A stretch of DNA of 64,000 nt from Azorinus chamasolen. Taxonomy: Eukaryota > Mollusca > Bivalvia > Cardiida > Solecurtidae. The position numbers were made by a program, and so were the translations under genes. Shown here in pieces: positions 23,301 through 37,200 of this stretch (within the stretch, counting starts at the first letter, position 1; each line of letters starts with the position of its first letter). The stretch covers positions 74,871,001-74,935,000 of the forward strand of contig OY755241.1 of the NCBI GenBank assembly GCA_963576725.1. Reading direction: 5' to 3'. Under the pieces are notes generated by a model, which worked only from the letters and a program-made list of their open reading frames with translations, was not told where the DNA came from and ran no database searches.

Positions 23301-26300
23301 ATAAACCATACATGCATTCAGCCATAAAATCAAAGGGCTGAGTGCATTTAACAAAAATGTGACGTGTATTTTTACATGATAATCTTTGCAAAGGCCCTTA
23401 GTGGTCGAAATATTAGATCAGAGCAATTCAAGTATCTATGTAGTGAAATATACATAATATGGACTATGCCTCACCTACAAAACCTTTGCGTCAAAGACCA
23501 ACACCCTGTTTTCAGTCCTAACATTCAAGGGGGGCCACTGCGTCACCCGTGTGATTTCTATCTAATGCAGTTATCTAGATCTATATATGCACAGTATTTG
23601 CAAATGCAGATTAATAAAATGTTGAAACTGTAGTCGACGACGTTTGTGACGATGCTAGTTTTCATAGAAGCTAAACAAAATGCAAGTTCACGAATCTGAC
23701 AGCAGAGTACAGCAAAAAACCCTTTAACCCTTCGCTTGCTGAATTTTAATATACGTTTCTCCTTCTTTACCCATGCCCTGTTGTATATTTACATTTATCT
23801 TCACAGTGTACAAGTATTTCGCTGAGAAATCACTGCTGTGGAATGCACTGCTTGCACAATCAACTTGTAAATAGTGCAGACCCTGATGAGACAGCTCCTG
23901 CAGGAGCTGTCTCATCTGGGTCTTCACTATTTACAGGTAGGTATATTGACGTGAACAGCAAGCGAAGGGTTAACGTGAACTTCTAAACGGGATAATAGTC
24001 GAATGCAAAAGGGGATGATCTTTATTCATTAATTGATGGCTTAATTCTTAACCTATTCCATAGTCATGTAAGAAATAATGACATCATGAATATAATTAGA
24101 TTATTTCTATAATGGCATATGATCACATGACATTTTGGCTCAGACAGAAACTGTAGAATCAGATTTATATTGCATCATAAGCAAACAGAGCAGACGCTGA
24201 TCAGACGGCTCCTACAGGAGCCGTCTGATTTGGGTCTACTCTGTCTGCATATGCGTGAAAATGTGTTTATGAAGGAAATGTAAGAGATGGTGATTTATCC
24301 ACACTAAGCTAAGCACTACCGGACATGATTTTGCTTTGGTGTCTCATTAGGATCCAAACTGTCTGACAGTCGTTAGTAGCTTCTCAAAATCTTTAGCTTT
24401 AATTTTACTCCATTTATTCGCCTTTATACGCCTTTGATAACAGAGAATAATCGGATCAGAGGCTCCGGCCAGTGTCTGTTCTGTTGGCTAATACGATACT
24501 ATAGATCGGAGTCTACAATTTCTAGCTTGGCCAAAGTTTCCTTTGTACATATGCAGTTATAAATTGATAGACATTAATATTCATAATATCATTATTTCTT
24601 ACATGAATATTCATGTAAGGGGTAAAGGGCTAACGAATTGGAAGTGAATAGAAAAAATGAACCTTTTATTTTCAACTTGATAAGTGTTATCCCGTTAAAT
24701 GTTAACCCTTTACTCCATAGATACATCTTTTAATACTTCTTATGTTCTATGACTATTTTAAATTTCAATACCTACTGAATAGTTATAGACAAAATAGTTA
24801 TAATGAAATATGGAAGGTGGACATTTGTAGACGTTTTAGAAAGTAAAGAAAAACATCTATCAAATTCCATTGGCCAACAGAGCAGACCCTGATCAGACGG
24901 CTCCTATAGGAGCCGTCTGATCTGGGTCTACTCTGTTTCCAAATGCATTGAATGACGTTTATATAAGGGAAAGAGTTAACACATTTTCAAAGAGTCCACA
25001 CATATCAGACGGCTTTTGTAGAATCAGGATCTGATGGGTTTGTTTATTGAATTATACACATTGTATCCAATTCTACAAATTCTGCCGTAACCGAAGATTC
25101 TCTTATTCATATGCCAGTATGGAAATTAGTTAACTGATATACATACATACATGTACTCTGTTTCGTTCATGGATATTCATAAAGTAAAAGCTTATTCAGC
25201 TTATGGCGCGAATTATAGAATGTACCTGGTACTTGTGAAGCTTGGCTGCTGCCGACACACTGACTGGACATACACCACTACAATGAAGAAACATACAGTT
25301 GAACTTCGATATCTCGAACTCGGATAACTCGAACTTCGGAATAATTCGTACTTAAAGTTCGGTCCTTCCAAACTCTTACAATACAGAATTGCTCTAAAAT
25401 GTATCACTACACATACCTAGAAACACAGTTCATAGCTTATTGCAGATCTACAGTAATGCTGAAAGATCCTGTATGAGCTTTCGACATACATGTAGACATG
25501 CTTTAACACTTCTCTTGCTGAATTTTAAAATATATTTCTCCTTCTTTACCCATGCCCTTTTGTATAATTACATATATATTCACTGTGTACAAGTATTTCG
25601 CTGTGCAATCACTGCTGTGGAGTGCGCTGGTTGCACAATCAAATTGTAAATAGTGCAGAACCTGATGAGACAGCTCCTGGAGGAGCTGTCTCATCTGGGT
25701 TTTCTCTATTTACAGGTAGGTATATTGACGTGAATAGCAAGCGAAGGGTTAAGCTGTGAACATGCGAAATTGTCCAGATTAGAAAATCAGATAATTCAAA
25801 CTTCTGTTACATGTATCTCGAACTAATTTAAATAGTCCCTTGAAGTTCGAGAAATCGAACTGTATTTGACGATTTGACAACGCAGAGACCATAACTCTGA
25901 TTTGACGGATGCAATATGTCTAATCTAACACTATTAAAAATACAACAGAGTCTAGTTAATGTGACCACAAGACTAATAACCATAGGAGTCTGTAAATGCA
26001 GGTGGTAGCTTAACGCAGAGAAAAAGTAAAGCAGAAAGTTCCTATGGGAGCTTTCTGCATAACTGTTATCCTTCATTAAGCTAACACCTGGTGTTAATAT
26101 TTAAAATCCAGAATTAGTCTTTTTTGAGTGGTCGTATTAGGGAGACTTAACTGTACAGTGGTCGTATTAGGGAGACGTTACTGTACAGTGGTCGTATTAG
26201 GGAGATTTTACTTACAGTGGTCCTATTATGGAGACTTTACTGTACAGTGGTCCTATTAGGGAGAGTCTGTTGTACAGTGGTCGTATTAGGGAGACTTTCC

Positions 26301-27932
26301 TGTACAGTGGTCGTATTAGTGAGACTTCACTGTACAGTGGTCGTATTAGGGAGATTTTACTGTACAGTGGTCGTATTAGCGAGACTTTACTGTACAGTGG
26401 TCGTGTTAGTGAGACTTAATTGTACAGTGGTCGTGTTAGGGAGACTTTACTGTACAGAAGTCGTATTAGCGAGACTTTACTGTACAGTGGTCGTATTAGC
26501 GAGACTTTACTGTACAGTGGTCGTATTAGTGAGACTTTACTGTACAGTGGTCGTGTTAGGGAGACTTTACTGTACAGTGGTCCTATTAGCGAGACACTGC
26601 TGTACAGTGGTCGTATTAGCGAGACTTTACTGTACAGTGGTCGTATTAGTGAGACTTTACTGTACAGTGGTCGTGTTAGGGAGACTTTACTGTACAGAAG
26701 TCGTATTAGCGAGACTCTGCTGTACATTGGTCGTATTAGCGAGACTCTACTGTACAGTGGTCGTATTAGCGAGCTCAGCTGTACAGTGGTCGTGTTAGGG
26801 AGACTTTACTGTACAGTGGTTGTATTAGTGAGACTTTACTGTACAGTGGTCGTGTTAGGGAGATTTTACTGGATTTATGAGAAATAATTGATGTCTAAGA
26901 AATAAAACAATGTTAACAGTTTGTCTACATTCTTAGATACAAACTGTATAAATAGATAATGTTTCATGAGCACTATTTGGGGTCATGACTGTTATCATTT
27001 AACCCTTTCCCTTAAATTAACGTTTTTTTCACGCATTTGGAAACAGAGTAGACCAAGATCAGACGGCTCCTGGAGGAGCCGTCTGATCAGGGTCTGCTCT
27101 GTTTGCTTATGATATAATAAAGCTTTGATTTTACAGTTTCTGCCATAGTCAAACATTTATTTGCCCATCTGTTATTGTAACAAATTATCTGATTAATATA
27201 CAAGATGTGATTATTTCTTACATGAATAGTCATCGAGGAAAGGCTTAACCGATACAGGTCGACAATACACAATGGATTATCATGTTTCCAAATCTAGAAA
27301 ACTTAATTGCATGTACATTGTATATTTATTTCACACACTACAACTTTGAAAATGAAAAAAAGTTCTATATAATGAAATGATACAATAAACCTTTTCAAAA
27401 ACGATTGATAAACGAATAAACATGCGAGTCTTACGGGAGCTTTCTGAATAATTTTTGTCCTTCATTAAGCTGCTATCTGCCTTAAAGACCAGAACTCCTG
27501 GGTCCATGCTTATAAAGCTTTTAGTTGAGTCTGAGTTTCGTTCTCAAGCTTTTGATTGGTCAGATTTGAGTTCTCAAGCTTTTGAATCAAAAACTTGAGA
27601 ACGAACTCAGACTCAACTAAACGTTTTATAAGCATGGACCCTGGTCTTTATAAAGAGGTTTACTGGAATGTGTACCTTATGATTGCCACAGGGTGTAGCA
27701 TCGCCGCCATCGAAATAGTAACATCCACCATCTGCGGGGTCCAGGCACTTGAACTTTGTACACATAGTGGAGAAATCGCCTCGGTACGGCTCCTGCAAAG
27801 AATATACTCTAATTAAATATGGGTGCATTTAAAATGGCGGACTGAGTATTAAAGGTTGGACACTATAACACTTTTATGAAACCTAAGGAAATGGGGAATG
27901 GTGATAACGAATCACAGAGATACCGGTGTGTG

Positions 27933-28000
<68 letters not shown>

Positions 28001-28154
28001 GGACAGGCAGGCAGATGGATAGACAGACAGACACACAGAATGAGAGAGGCAGATACAAAGAGAGGGAGAAATAGCAAAAGAAAACTCAGCAGTATAACGA
28101 TTTCAATGTATCTACAGAAGACATCGGTAAGTTACTGACACTGCAGAGAGACAT

Positions 28155-28231
<77 letters not shown>

Positions 28232-31200
28232 AGAGATCGGTAAGCTACTGACCCTGCAGAAGTAGGACTGTGCGCCATACTTGATCTTGCACTGTTCGTC
28301 GGCTGTATACACCTGTCCGTACCACTGTGTATAGTGGGACACCGACGACTGATGATGGTTTGCGTTAGTATCGAGGCATGTAAGCTGGCGTCTGTCGGGA
28401 AAAGAACAATAGAAATGACTAGGGAAACATAAAACTCAGGAACACCAGTAGGGGCCCTCTGTGTCCACATTCTCCATTCGGCCATCAACTGGCCCTACAT
28501 TACTAAGTAGGACGTTAACCCTTCCCCTCACATAAACGCCTTTTCTTGAATTTGCAAACAGAATAGACCAATATCAGACGGATCCTGTAGGAGCCGTCTT
28601 ATCAGAGTCTGCTCTGTGTGCTATTGACATGATATAGATCTGATTCTAGTTTTTGTCAAAGCAAAGAAAATCCCATGAAAGGTTTTACATTATCAAAATT
28701 GAGCTAGTAAATATTAATGTTGTTATTATTTCTTACATAATATCGCACGGGGAAAGGGATAACGAACGAGGGAAATACAGAGAAACCCCGCTAATGCGAC
28801 CACTTAATAAACAGCCACTGACGCCATTTAAAGCAGGTGGTTGCTTAATGCAGGACGAAAGTTATGCAGAAAGCTCCTATAGGAGCTTTCTGCATAACTT
28901 TCGTCCTGCATTAAGCAACCACCTGCCTCTGTCACCCAGAAGTATGCCTCTTTTTGGTGGTCGCATTAGCAGGATTTTACTGTAGTAGTAAACAGTAAAA
29001 TTAGACGGACATATATCAAACGCTTACTTGCATTGGCTCCATATTGCAATGATACTAGGCGTATATTTAATATCTGTTATTGGTATATTTTACCTTAATG
29101 GGTATGATTTCTTCGTGGGTTGGTAAGTATTTCCTTTCTATCAGCTTGTGGGAAGTCGGGGGTAAAACTTATTTCCAAATAGCTTAAGCCTTTAACTCAT
29201 GAATATTCATGTAATAGTGGTGACATAAATATTAATCAGAAGATTTTCTACAATAGTATATGAAAACATGAAAGTTTGTCCATGACAGAAACTGCAGACT
29301 CCCATCTACATGTACAGTATTTCATAAGCACACAGAGTATACCGTCTAATCTGGATCTGGTCTGATTGCAAAGATATCTGAGGAGAACTCTATTAGGTAA
29401 TGGCTAATCTTTAGTGAGTTATAGGCCAGTTTGTAGTTATACCGGCAAACAGTTTGAATAAGAAGAAACAACGAGTAACACAGCGTCTTATCAGGGTCCA
29501 GTCATTTGGACACTTGAAATGTGATTGACAACACTAGAACAAATGAAATGGCCAAGCATGCCCTGTGCCCAGTTAACGGTAACCGTAACAGTTGTATGCA
29601 TATTCGCAAATTTTAAGACCGAAATAATGCGATTTCAGCAGTAACCGCCACATTTCGGTCTTTACTATTTGCGAACAACTGCATAAATCTTAACTGTTCG
29701 CAGTAATCGCAAACAATTGCATAATACTACATGTATAACGATTACTGTTAATTGAACGTTATAACAGTAATATCGGTCATAGGATCTGTGACGGTTACTG
29801 TTAACTGAACGCAGGGTGGGTTTAGGTACGGTGTAACTAACTGTTGTAGCTCATTCAGGTAGTTCCGGATGTACGTCACAGAGCACGTAGAGAATGTCCA
29901 CTTCCGGGTATTGGCCAGGATAAAGCCCGCCTCCATAGCATAACCTTGACCTACTTTACAGCTATTTCCGGTTCCATCATGCTCGCACCCAAGGCTGAAA
30001 ATGGGATACAAATGTCAATTCTGAAACATTGCAAATTTTAATTCCAATATGTGTTCGATTGTTTAACTAAACACTGACCAGATAGAGCCTTTGCAAACAG
30101 ACTTGATTCAGATCAGACGGATTCTGTTGGAGCCGTCTGATCAGGGTCTTCTCTGTTTACTTATTTGATTCTACAGATTCTGCCAAAGCCAAACCAACAT
30201 GATTGTGTTCATATAGATTTGTAAAAATCCAAATGAATATTTATGATATATTACAGGGATATTTACCAGGCAAACAGTTAATATCCAGCAAGACAAATTA
30301 CGAAAACCGAAAATATATATACAATACATTTTTCGCCGACTATGACCATTGTCGCAACTTGTTTTTCTTATGAAGAACATGTATTCAATTTTATTCGTAT
30401 ATTATTTTCATTTATACAATGAATGTGGAAATTACTTGAAACATTCCCCGTTTTCTACTTTGGAAGACGCTCTCAAACCTGGCACTTGAAATCTTTAATG
30501 CATGTCTATTCGTGTAAGAAAGAAAAGTAACATAATGGTTGTTTATTTATGTGAATTAATGATGGTTATTAACAAAGTTATGGCCATTCCAGAAACTGTT
30601 GAATCAGATGTACTTTATTTCATGATTATTCCATAAGCAAACAGATCGGACCAATCTGGGGATGTCTGATGTCGGTCTACTCTGCTTGCAATGGCGTAGA
30701 ATGCGTCTCTAAAAGGCAAAAGTCATAATTAACCCTTCGCTTGCTATTTGCGTCAATATACCTACCTGTAAATAGTGAAGACCCAGATGAGACAGCTCCT
30801 GCAGGAGCTGTCTCATCAGGGTCTGCACTATTTACAAATTGATTGTGCAACCAGTGCACTCCACAGCAGTGACTGCACAACGAAACACTTGTACACAGTG
30901 AAGATATATGTAATTATACAACAGGGCATGGGTAAAGAAGGAGAAATGCATTTTTAAAATTCAGCAAGGGAAGGGTTAATGATCAAACAAGTGACTGATC
31001 AGCCTGTAGCTTCCTTCGTAAAGATGTATCAGTACACAATATCGTCATTTGAATTTGTCAAATTGTACTTATCTTGCAATTCTCTTCAAGAGCCCAATCA
31101 GGGTGTCCAATAATTGGGATCTTGATGAGACAATGAAATACAGTAGAAGCTGTCTTAATGTTTTGATGGCTGCCATCAAAAAGAGGTTTATTTATGGGTA

Positions 31201-34200
31201 TGTAATGCGGGTTGTGGCTTAATGCAGGTTAAAAGTAATACGGAAAACTCATACAGGAGCTTTCTGCATTACTTTTGACCTGCATTAAGCAACCTTCTGC
31301 TTTTTGAGACTCCTATATTCACCGCTTAAAACAGGTTTTACTGTACTCGGTTTCTCATCCAGGCTTTTGGCAGAGGTTATCATGACTATCTGCGGGCTAA
31401 ATGTAAATACAGAGATACAGCGTGTCCTTATAGTAACGTTCTACATAACGTCCGTTCTGCATTTCTTGCCTTAACTCCATGAATATTCATGTAAGAAATA
31501 ATGACCTCATGAATATATTTTGATTAGTTTATTTGTTATAATGACACAAAAACACTGGAAAGTGTGGCAATGACAGAACTTGTAGAATCGTATCTATATT
31601 ACATCATAAACAAAGAGAATAGACTCTGATCAGACAGCTCCCACAGGAGCCGACTGATCTGGATCTACTCTGTTTGCATATGCGTACAAATGTGTTTATA
31701 TGTGGGACGGGGTTAAAAACTCAAAAACCCAATAAGGGGATCTCACCTGTGTCCGACCTCATAGCCTATAATGATAATATGCAGCCCGATGAGTGGACTT
31801 TACATGTGTCCGACCTCATGGCCTATACTGCTAAATGTGCAGCTCGTGTTGGGATCTCACCTGTGTCCGATCTCATGGCCCATAAGTTGAGCGGTGTAAA
31901 AGTCTTCGTTGTCCTCCACTATGGACACGCTCTTGGGCTTGCACTCCGCATCCGTATAGGCGTACCCTGTACGATGAAACATAGCGCTATAGAAGTCTAG
32001 AATACTCACATGTTGAAAGATTGGAACATTTTACTAGAATACCATAACTACGTGTACATCATGTGTTTATGCCATTTAACCCCTTCCCTGCTGAATATTC
32101 ATGTTAGAAGTACTGAAATCAAGAGTATGTATTAGCTGAGGTTACACATTGGCATATATACACATGGATGTTTGGTATTCATTTGCACATAGGGGTCTGT
32201 ACCGCTTCATGGGGGTCTATATATTCTATATAATAATACTGAGCGGCACAGACCCCTGTGTTCAATTGTAGAGTCAAAACTAGTATAAATGAATACAAGA
32301 GCAAACAGTACAAACCTTGATCAAACGACTCCTAAAGGAGCCATCGGATCTGGTTATACATTGTTTGCTTATATGAACGAACGGGTTAACTGTTTCACTA
32401 GCAGAAAGACTGACCGGGCAAAATACACTGAACAATAACTATAATAACCTTTTTAACAGTGATTTCATTATTTGATGCACTGCGTTATGGGCGGTGAGAG
32501 GTTGGACAGTATATGAGAAATCTAGCTTTAGTAGCACAGCAGCCTTTAACCCTTTACTCCATTAATATGCCTTTCTACACCTTTGCAAACAGAGTAGATC
32601 CAAATCAGACGGCTCGTACAGGAGTCGTCTTACCAGGGTCTGCTCTGTTTGCTGGTGGAATAATATAAATCTGATTTTACAGTTTCTGAAATTGCCAAAC
32701 CGTATTGTTTTATTAGACATGGTAAAAACAAATCTCATCAATATTCATGATGTCATAATTTCTTCCATGATAATCCATGGAGTGAAGGGTTAGGCCAATT
32801 GTTACGGCAGTTTTATAAAACTGAGAGTGGTACTGTTGTCTGTTTCAGGAAAACAGTCCTCTAGTGATTATAATATGAACTAATAAAAACAAACAAATTC
32901 ATTAAATACTTTAAGAAGAACACCACTACCAACTAGCCCCTAAGCTGAACATAAAAATTCACGCAATAAATAGTGACGTCACACATACTGATTAGCTGAA
33001 GTGTTAAAATGGTATATGAATACGGGACTGCACGATATGATCACTTCATGAATATGCAATAACTTATTTTTATACGGCAAAACTTAAAAGGAAAGTGATG
33101 ACTTAAACGCCTTCTATAGGAGAATGCTCTGTTTGGTTATGGAATAACAGTTTAACTTCAAGGGACTATATAAATTAGTTCGAAATAATAGTTTGTCATG
33201 TTCACAGCTTAATGCAGGTCTACAATAATGCTGAAAGCTCCTGCAGGAGCTTTCAGCATTACTGTAGACATGCATTAAGCTGTGAAATGTGTTTCTGGAT
33301 ATGCGTAGTGATACATGTTAGAGCAACTCTGTATTGTAAGATTTTGGAAAGTTCGAGCTTTTAGGTCGAGTTATCCCGTAGTTCGAGTTATCCGAGTTCG
33401 AGATATCGAAGTTCAACTGTACATGTATATATGTATAATTGATTCTACTTTTTTCTACAACTCTGCTGTGTCATTATACCATATAAAAGAATGCATCTAA
33501 TTAATATTCACGATGTCATTATTTTTACATAAATATTCACGGAGAAAGGGCTAAGCAGAATTTGACCGCAATTATAACTCTTTCCGGAAAAGTCGGTGTC
33601 TTCAAAGTTTATGTAGATCTACTCTATTACTCTGCTGTTCGTTTTCTTGACATAGTTTAGTTTTTGATCGTTTGTTCAATATTCATGTAAGAAATAATAA
33701 CATCATGAATATTTATCAGCTGGAATTTTACGATAGTATATCAAAACATGATAGTTTGTTTTTTGCAGAAAATGTGATATCAGATCTATTATAAGTTCAT
33801 AAACAAACAGAGCAGACCCTGATCAGACAGCTCCTATAGGAGCTGTCTGATCTGGGTCTATTCTGTTTGCAAAGGCGTGAAAAGCGGTTCAAGAGGGAAA
33901 GGGTCAACAGTATTTCAGTCATATCGAGACGTCCAGCTAAGTACAGGCAGAGGGGAAGGCCCCGGCTGTTTTTCCACGTATGGGACAAATTGTACTATTT
34001 TCATGGACAGAAGAACCGCCAGGTAGAGCAAAGCCAGCTGGAAGGCGGCACAGCTTTTCTGATCAAATATAGAAATGAAGGTATACTGTAGATAAGAGGT
34101 CCCCTAAGGGTAAATATCTCATTATCGCTTAAATTTGACCGTATGGTTGAACTGGACATGCGATACACGGGCATCATAGATCTATATATATCTACATTTT

Positions 34201-37200
34201 TGTTTAAAGGCATTTCAAAGCTCCTTATATAAGTGACCCCCCCCCCCCTATATACACAGTATCCAGCTGTGCTCCTGCAGTGTCCAGTCAGGGTCCATAG
34301 CCATAAGAGATAAAGTTATGCAATTATACATTGATCCTCTGTGATGGTAGCCCGCCTTATCAGTTTGTGTATCAGATACCTGACAGTGGGCTCCCAAAAT
34401 ACACAGCATGGGGTTAATGGGTCAACATTCCTTTCGAAATGCCTTTAAATGAGTATTTAAATTATCGTTATTTTTTAAATGGCGCTAAGACCGAAAGGTT
34501 GTGATAAAACAAAGGCTAAATTATAAAAGACTAATACGCCGGTTGAAATAGTTTGCGACCATGATTCGGATGCGGTCTGCGTTTGTCTCGTATGGTCATA
34601 AAATGCGCCGATGCTAAAGCATAGCTTTCCTTTATATCATGAATATTCATTATATTGATTGTTAAAATAGCACATACACAGAGGATGTTTTGTTAATGAC
34701 AGAATCTGCCGAATCCTATATGAACTATATCATAAGCAAACAGAGCAGACCATGATCAGATGGCCCCTATAGGGGCCATCTAATCTAGGTCTACTCTGTT
34801 TGCAAAGGCATAGGAAGGCGTATTGATGGAGTAAAGGGTTAACTTAATGTTCTGACGTTTTACTGTATCTGAGTGGTGTGACAAACGAGTTTTACCGAAC
34901 ACAAGTTCGTATTCGTCCGATAGTTACTACTGGTAACTATATCCAATATTCGGAACACCTCGGGTAACTCGTAATCAATGCATAGCGTTATTACAAAAAT
35001 AGCAGAGGGGACCCGGTTGCAATATCAAGAATTATCTGATTGGCACACGGTGAATGCCGATTAACTGTCGTGATTTGGGTTTAGTTCATCATTTTTGTTT
35101 TGCATAACACGGAAAACTATTTTGTTTTCTAATTGTTGAAAGCTGCAGGATGGTGTGTCTATCATTTGTCTTTCTTCTTTGTTGCCTTTTCCCGTCGATT
35201 TCGAAGGCATTTTGCTGTCCACATGAAGATACGCTACTGACAAACTTCTCCGTATATTATACTGAGTATGATGTAAGTAAAATTGTGTTTTATCACAAAA
35301 TGCATGTTTTTGCTTTGCCTGCTAGCGCGACTTGACATGCATTTGCAAACAGATTTGACCAATGAATATTCATTAGGCACTTTCCCTGTTGCATATTCAT
35401 GTAAAGATAATGTCATCATGAATAATAGACTATGTTTTTGTTTTATAATGCCATATGACAACAGAGAAGTTTGGCTCGGAGAGAAACTATAGAGTCATAT
35501 CTATATTATACCATTAGCTAACAGAGCATACCCTGATCTGCATCTACTCTGTTTTTCAAAGGCGTGAAAAAGGGCCGTTAATATGAATGAAAGAGTAATG
35601 GATGTTCCAGCGCCTACCAGATACACAAGGCTGTAGTTTAATGAAAACATGGAGTTATTTTGCATGAACAGTTAAATCAGCAATTAATGTTTTGTTTTAT
35701 TATTAGGCGAGCACGACCTATCACGGTCGTTCATTTACACCTGTAATTCTTAATGAGCTCGTCTAAATATGTATATTGCATTAATCTTACATTCCTTTTG
35801 AGAGATGTTTTGTCGATGTGATCTTAAAAGTATAACATGTAGAGCAAACTGTACAGACCCTTATCAGAGGTCTCCTCTCTCTGGTCCTGGTCTGCACTTT
35901 TTGTCTATCCCCGTGTTAACCCATTATCTCATAGGCTATGTTTAGACCCAACCTCTTTGAATAAATCTACCGAAATGGAACATTAACTATAGAAAAGGAA
36001 AATTTTAGAATTTTGTAGTTTGTAACCACTGTGATAAATAGGAGCAAATGCTCTATTTATCACAATGGTTTCAAAAAGTGACTTTTACAGAGTCATCAAA
36101 AGTCGTCAATATGGGGGAATGGGTTAAGGGGTCCCACTGGATAGGACTGGGCTAACCCATTTCCTGTCTCCATGTAAGAAATACATGAATACTTTTTAGC
36201 TGAAATTTAACATCTGCATATGTAAGCAGATTATTTTTATATTGGTGGAAACTTAGAGTCGTAGATGCCTGACTAAATACTGAAGTTAAAAATAAAAACA
36301 AATAAAAAAAAAGAATTGCCATGTATTGTTGTCTGTAAAATTTACCGTCTGCTTCAATATTTTTTCCTTTGTTTCTTTAAAAACAATAATAAAAAATATC
36401 AGGCAGTCTGAATCTTGGTGAAATCATGGTCCAAACTGTTTGCAAATGTTATTACATGTTCGCTTTTAGCAGTAAAAGAGTTCATATGTGCACATGGAAA
36501 CATGTTTATACACGTATGTGTCTAAATGTACAAAAGTATTACCAGAAAACGTGGATCCGCGCCCTTGGTAAAGTGAGTACCTGGAAACAAATGATACAGC
36601 TCAAACAACTAAAAGCGTCCAAATGATACAGCTCAAACAAATGAAAGCGTCCAAATGATACAGCTCAAACAAATAAAAGGTTCCAATAACCTAAATGCAT
36701 GTCAACGACTAAGTTCCAATCTAGTTTAACTCTTAACAATTTACTCCATAAATACATCTTTCTACAACTTGGCAGGAGACGTCTGATTAGGGTCTGCTCT
36801 GTTTGCTTATGATTTAACATATATATGATTCTATAGTTTCCGCTTTTGCCAATTTTACTGTGTCCATACGCTACTATTATAACACTAAATGTAATTAACC
36901 CTTTCGCTGCCAAAGCCGGATCTGTGATTACCTATGCAAACAGTTTGGATCCAGATGAGACGCCGAGTAACTCGGCGTCTCATCAGGATCCAAACTGTTT
37001 GTTACTGTTACTATGTTTTTGAAACAAAAAATGAAGAAAATAAAAAAAATGAACATTTGTAGCAGACGACAAAGTTAGCAGACGACAGAGTTTGGCAGCT
37101 AAAGGGTTAATATTCGCGACAACATTAATTCTTACAAGAATATTCATGGAGTAAAGGGTTAATATTTGGAATTCTTATTCGAGTACATACATGTAAGACC

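Noticed and set aside
26217..26887. Frames of about 100-190 residues on both strands with repeated LYCTVVVL or ETLLYSGR
   Set aside because: They are produced by the 30-bp minisatellite in all phases, not by coding selection.
27883..28488. Arg/Glu and Ser/Leu repeat frames
   Set aside because: They are translations of GA microsatellites. Only 28253-28391 is an exon.
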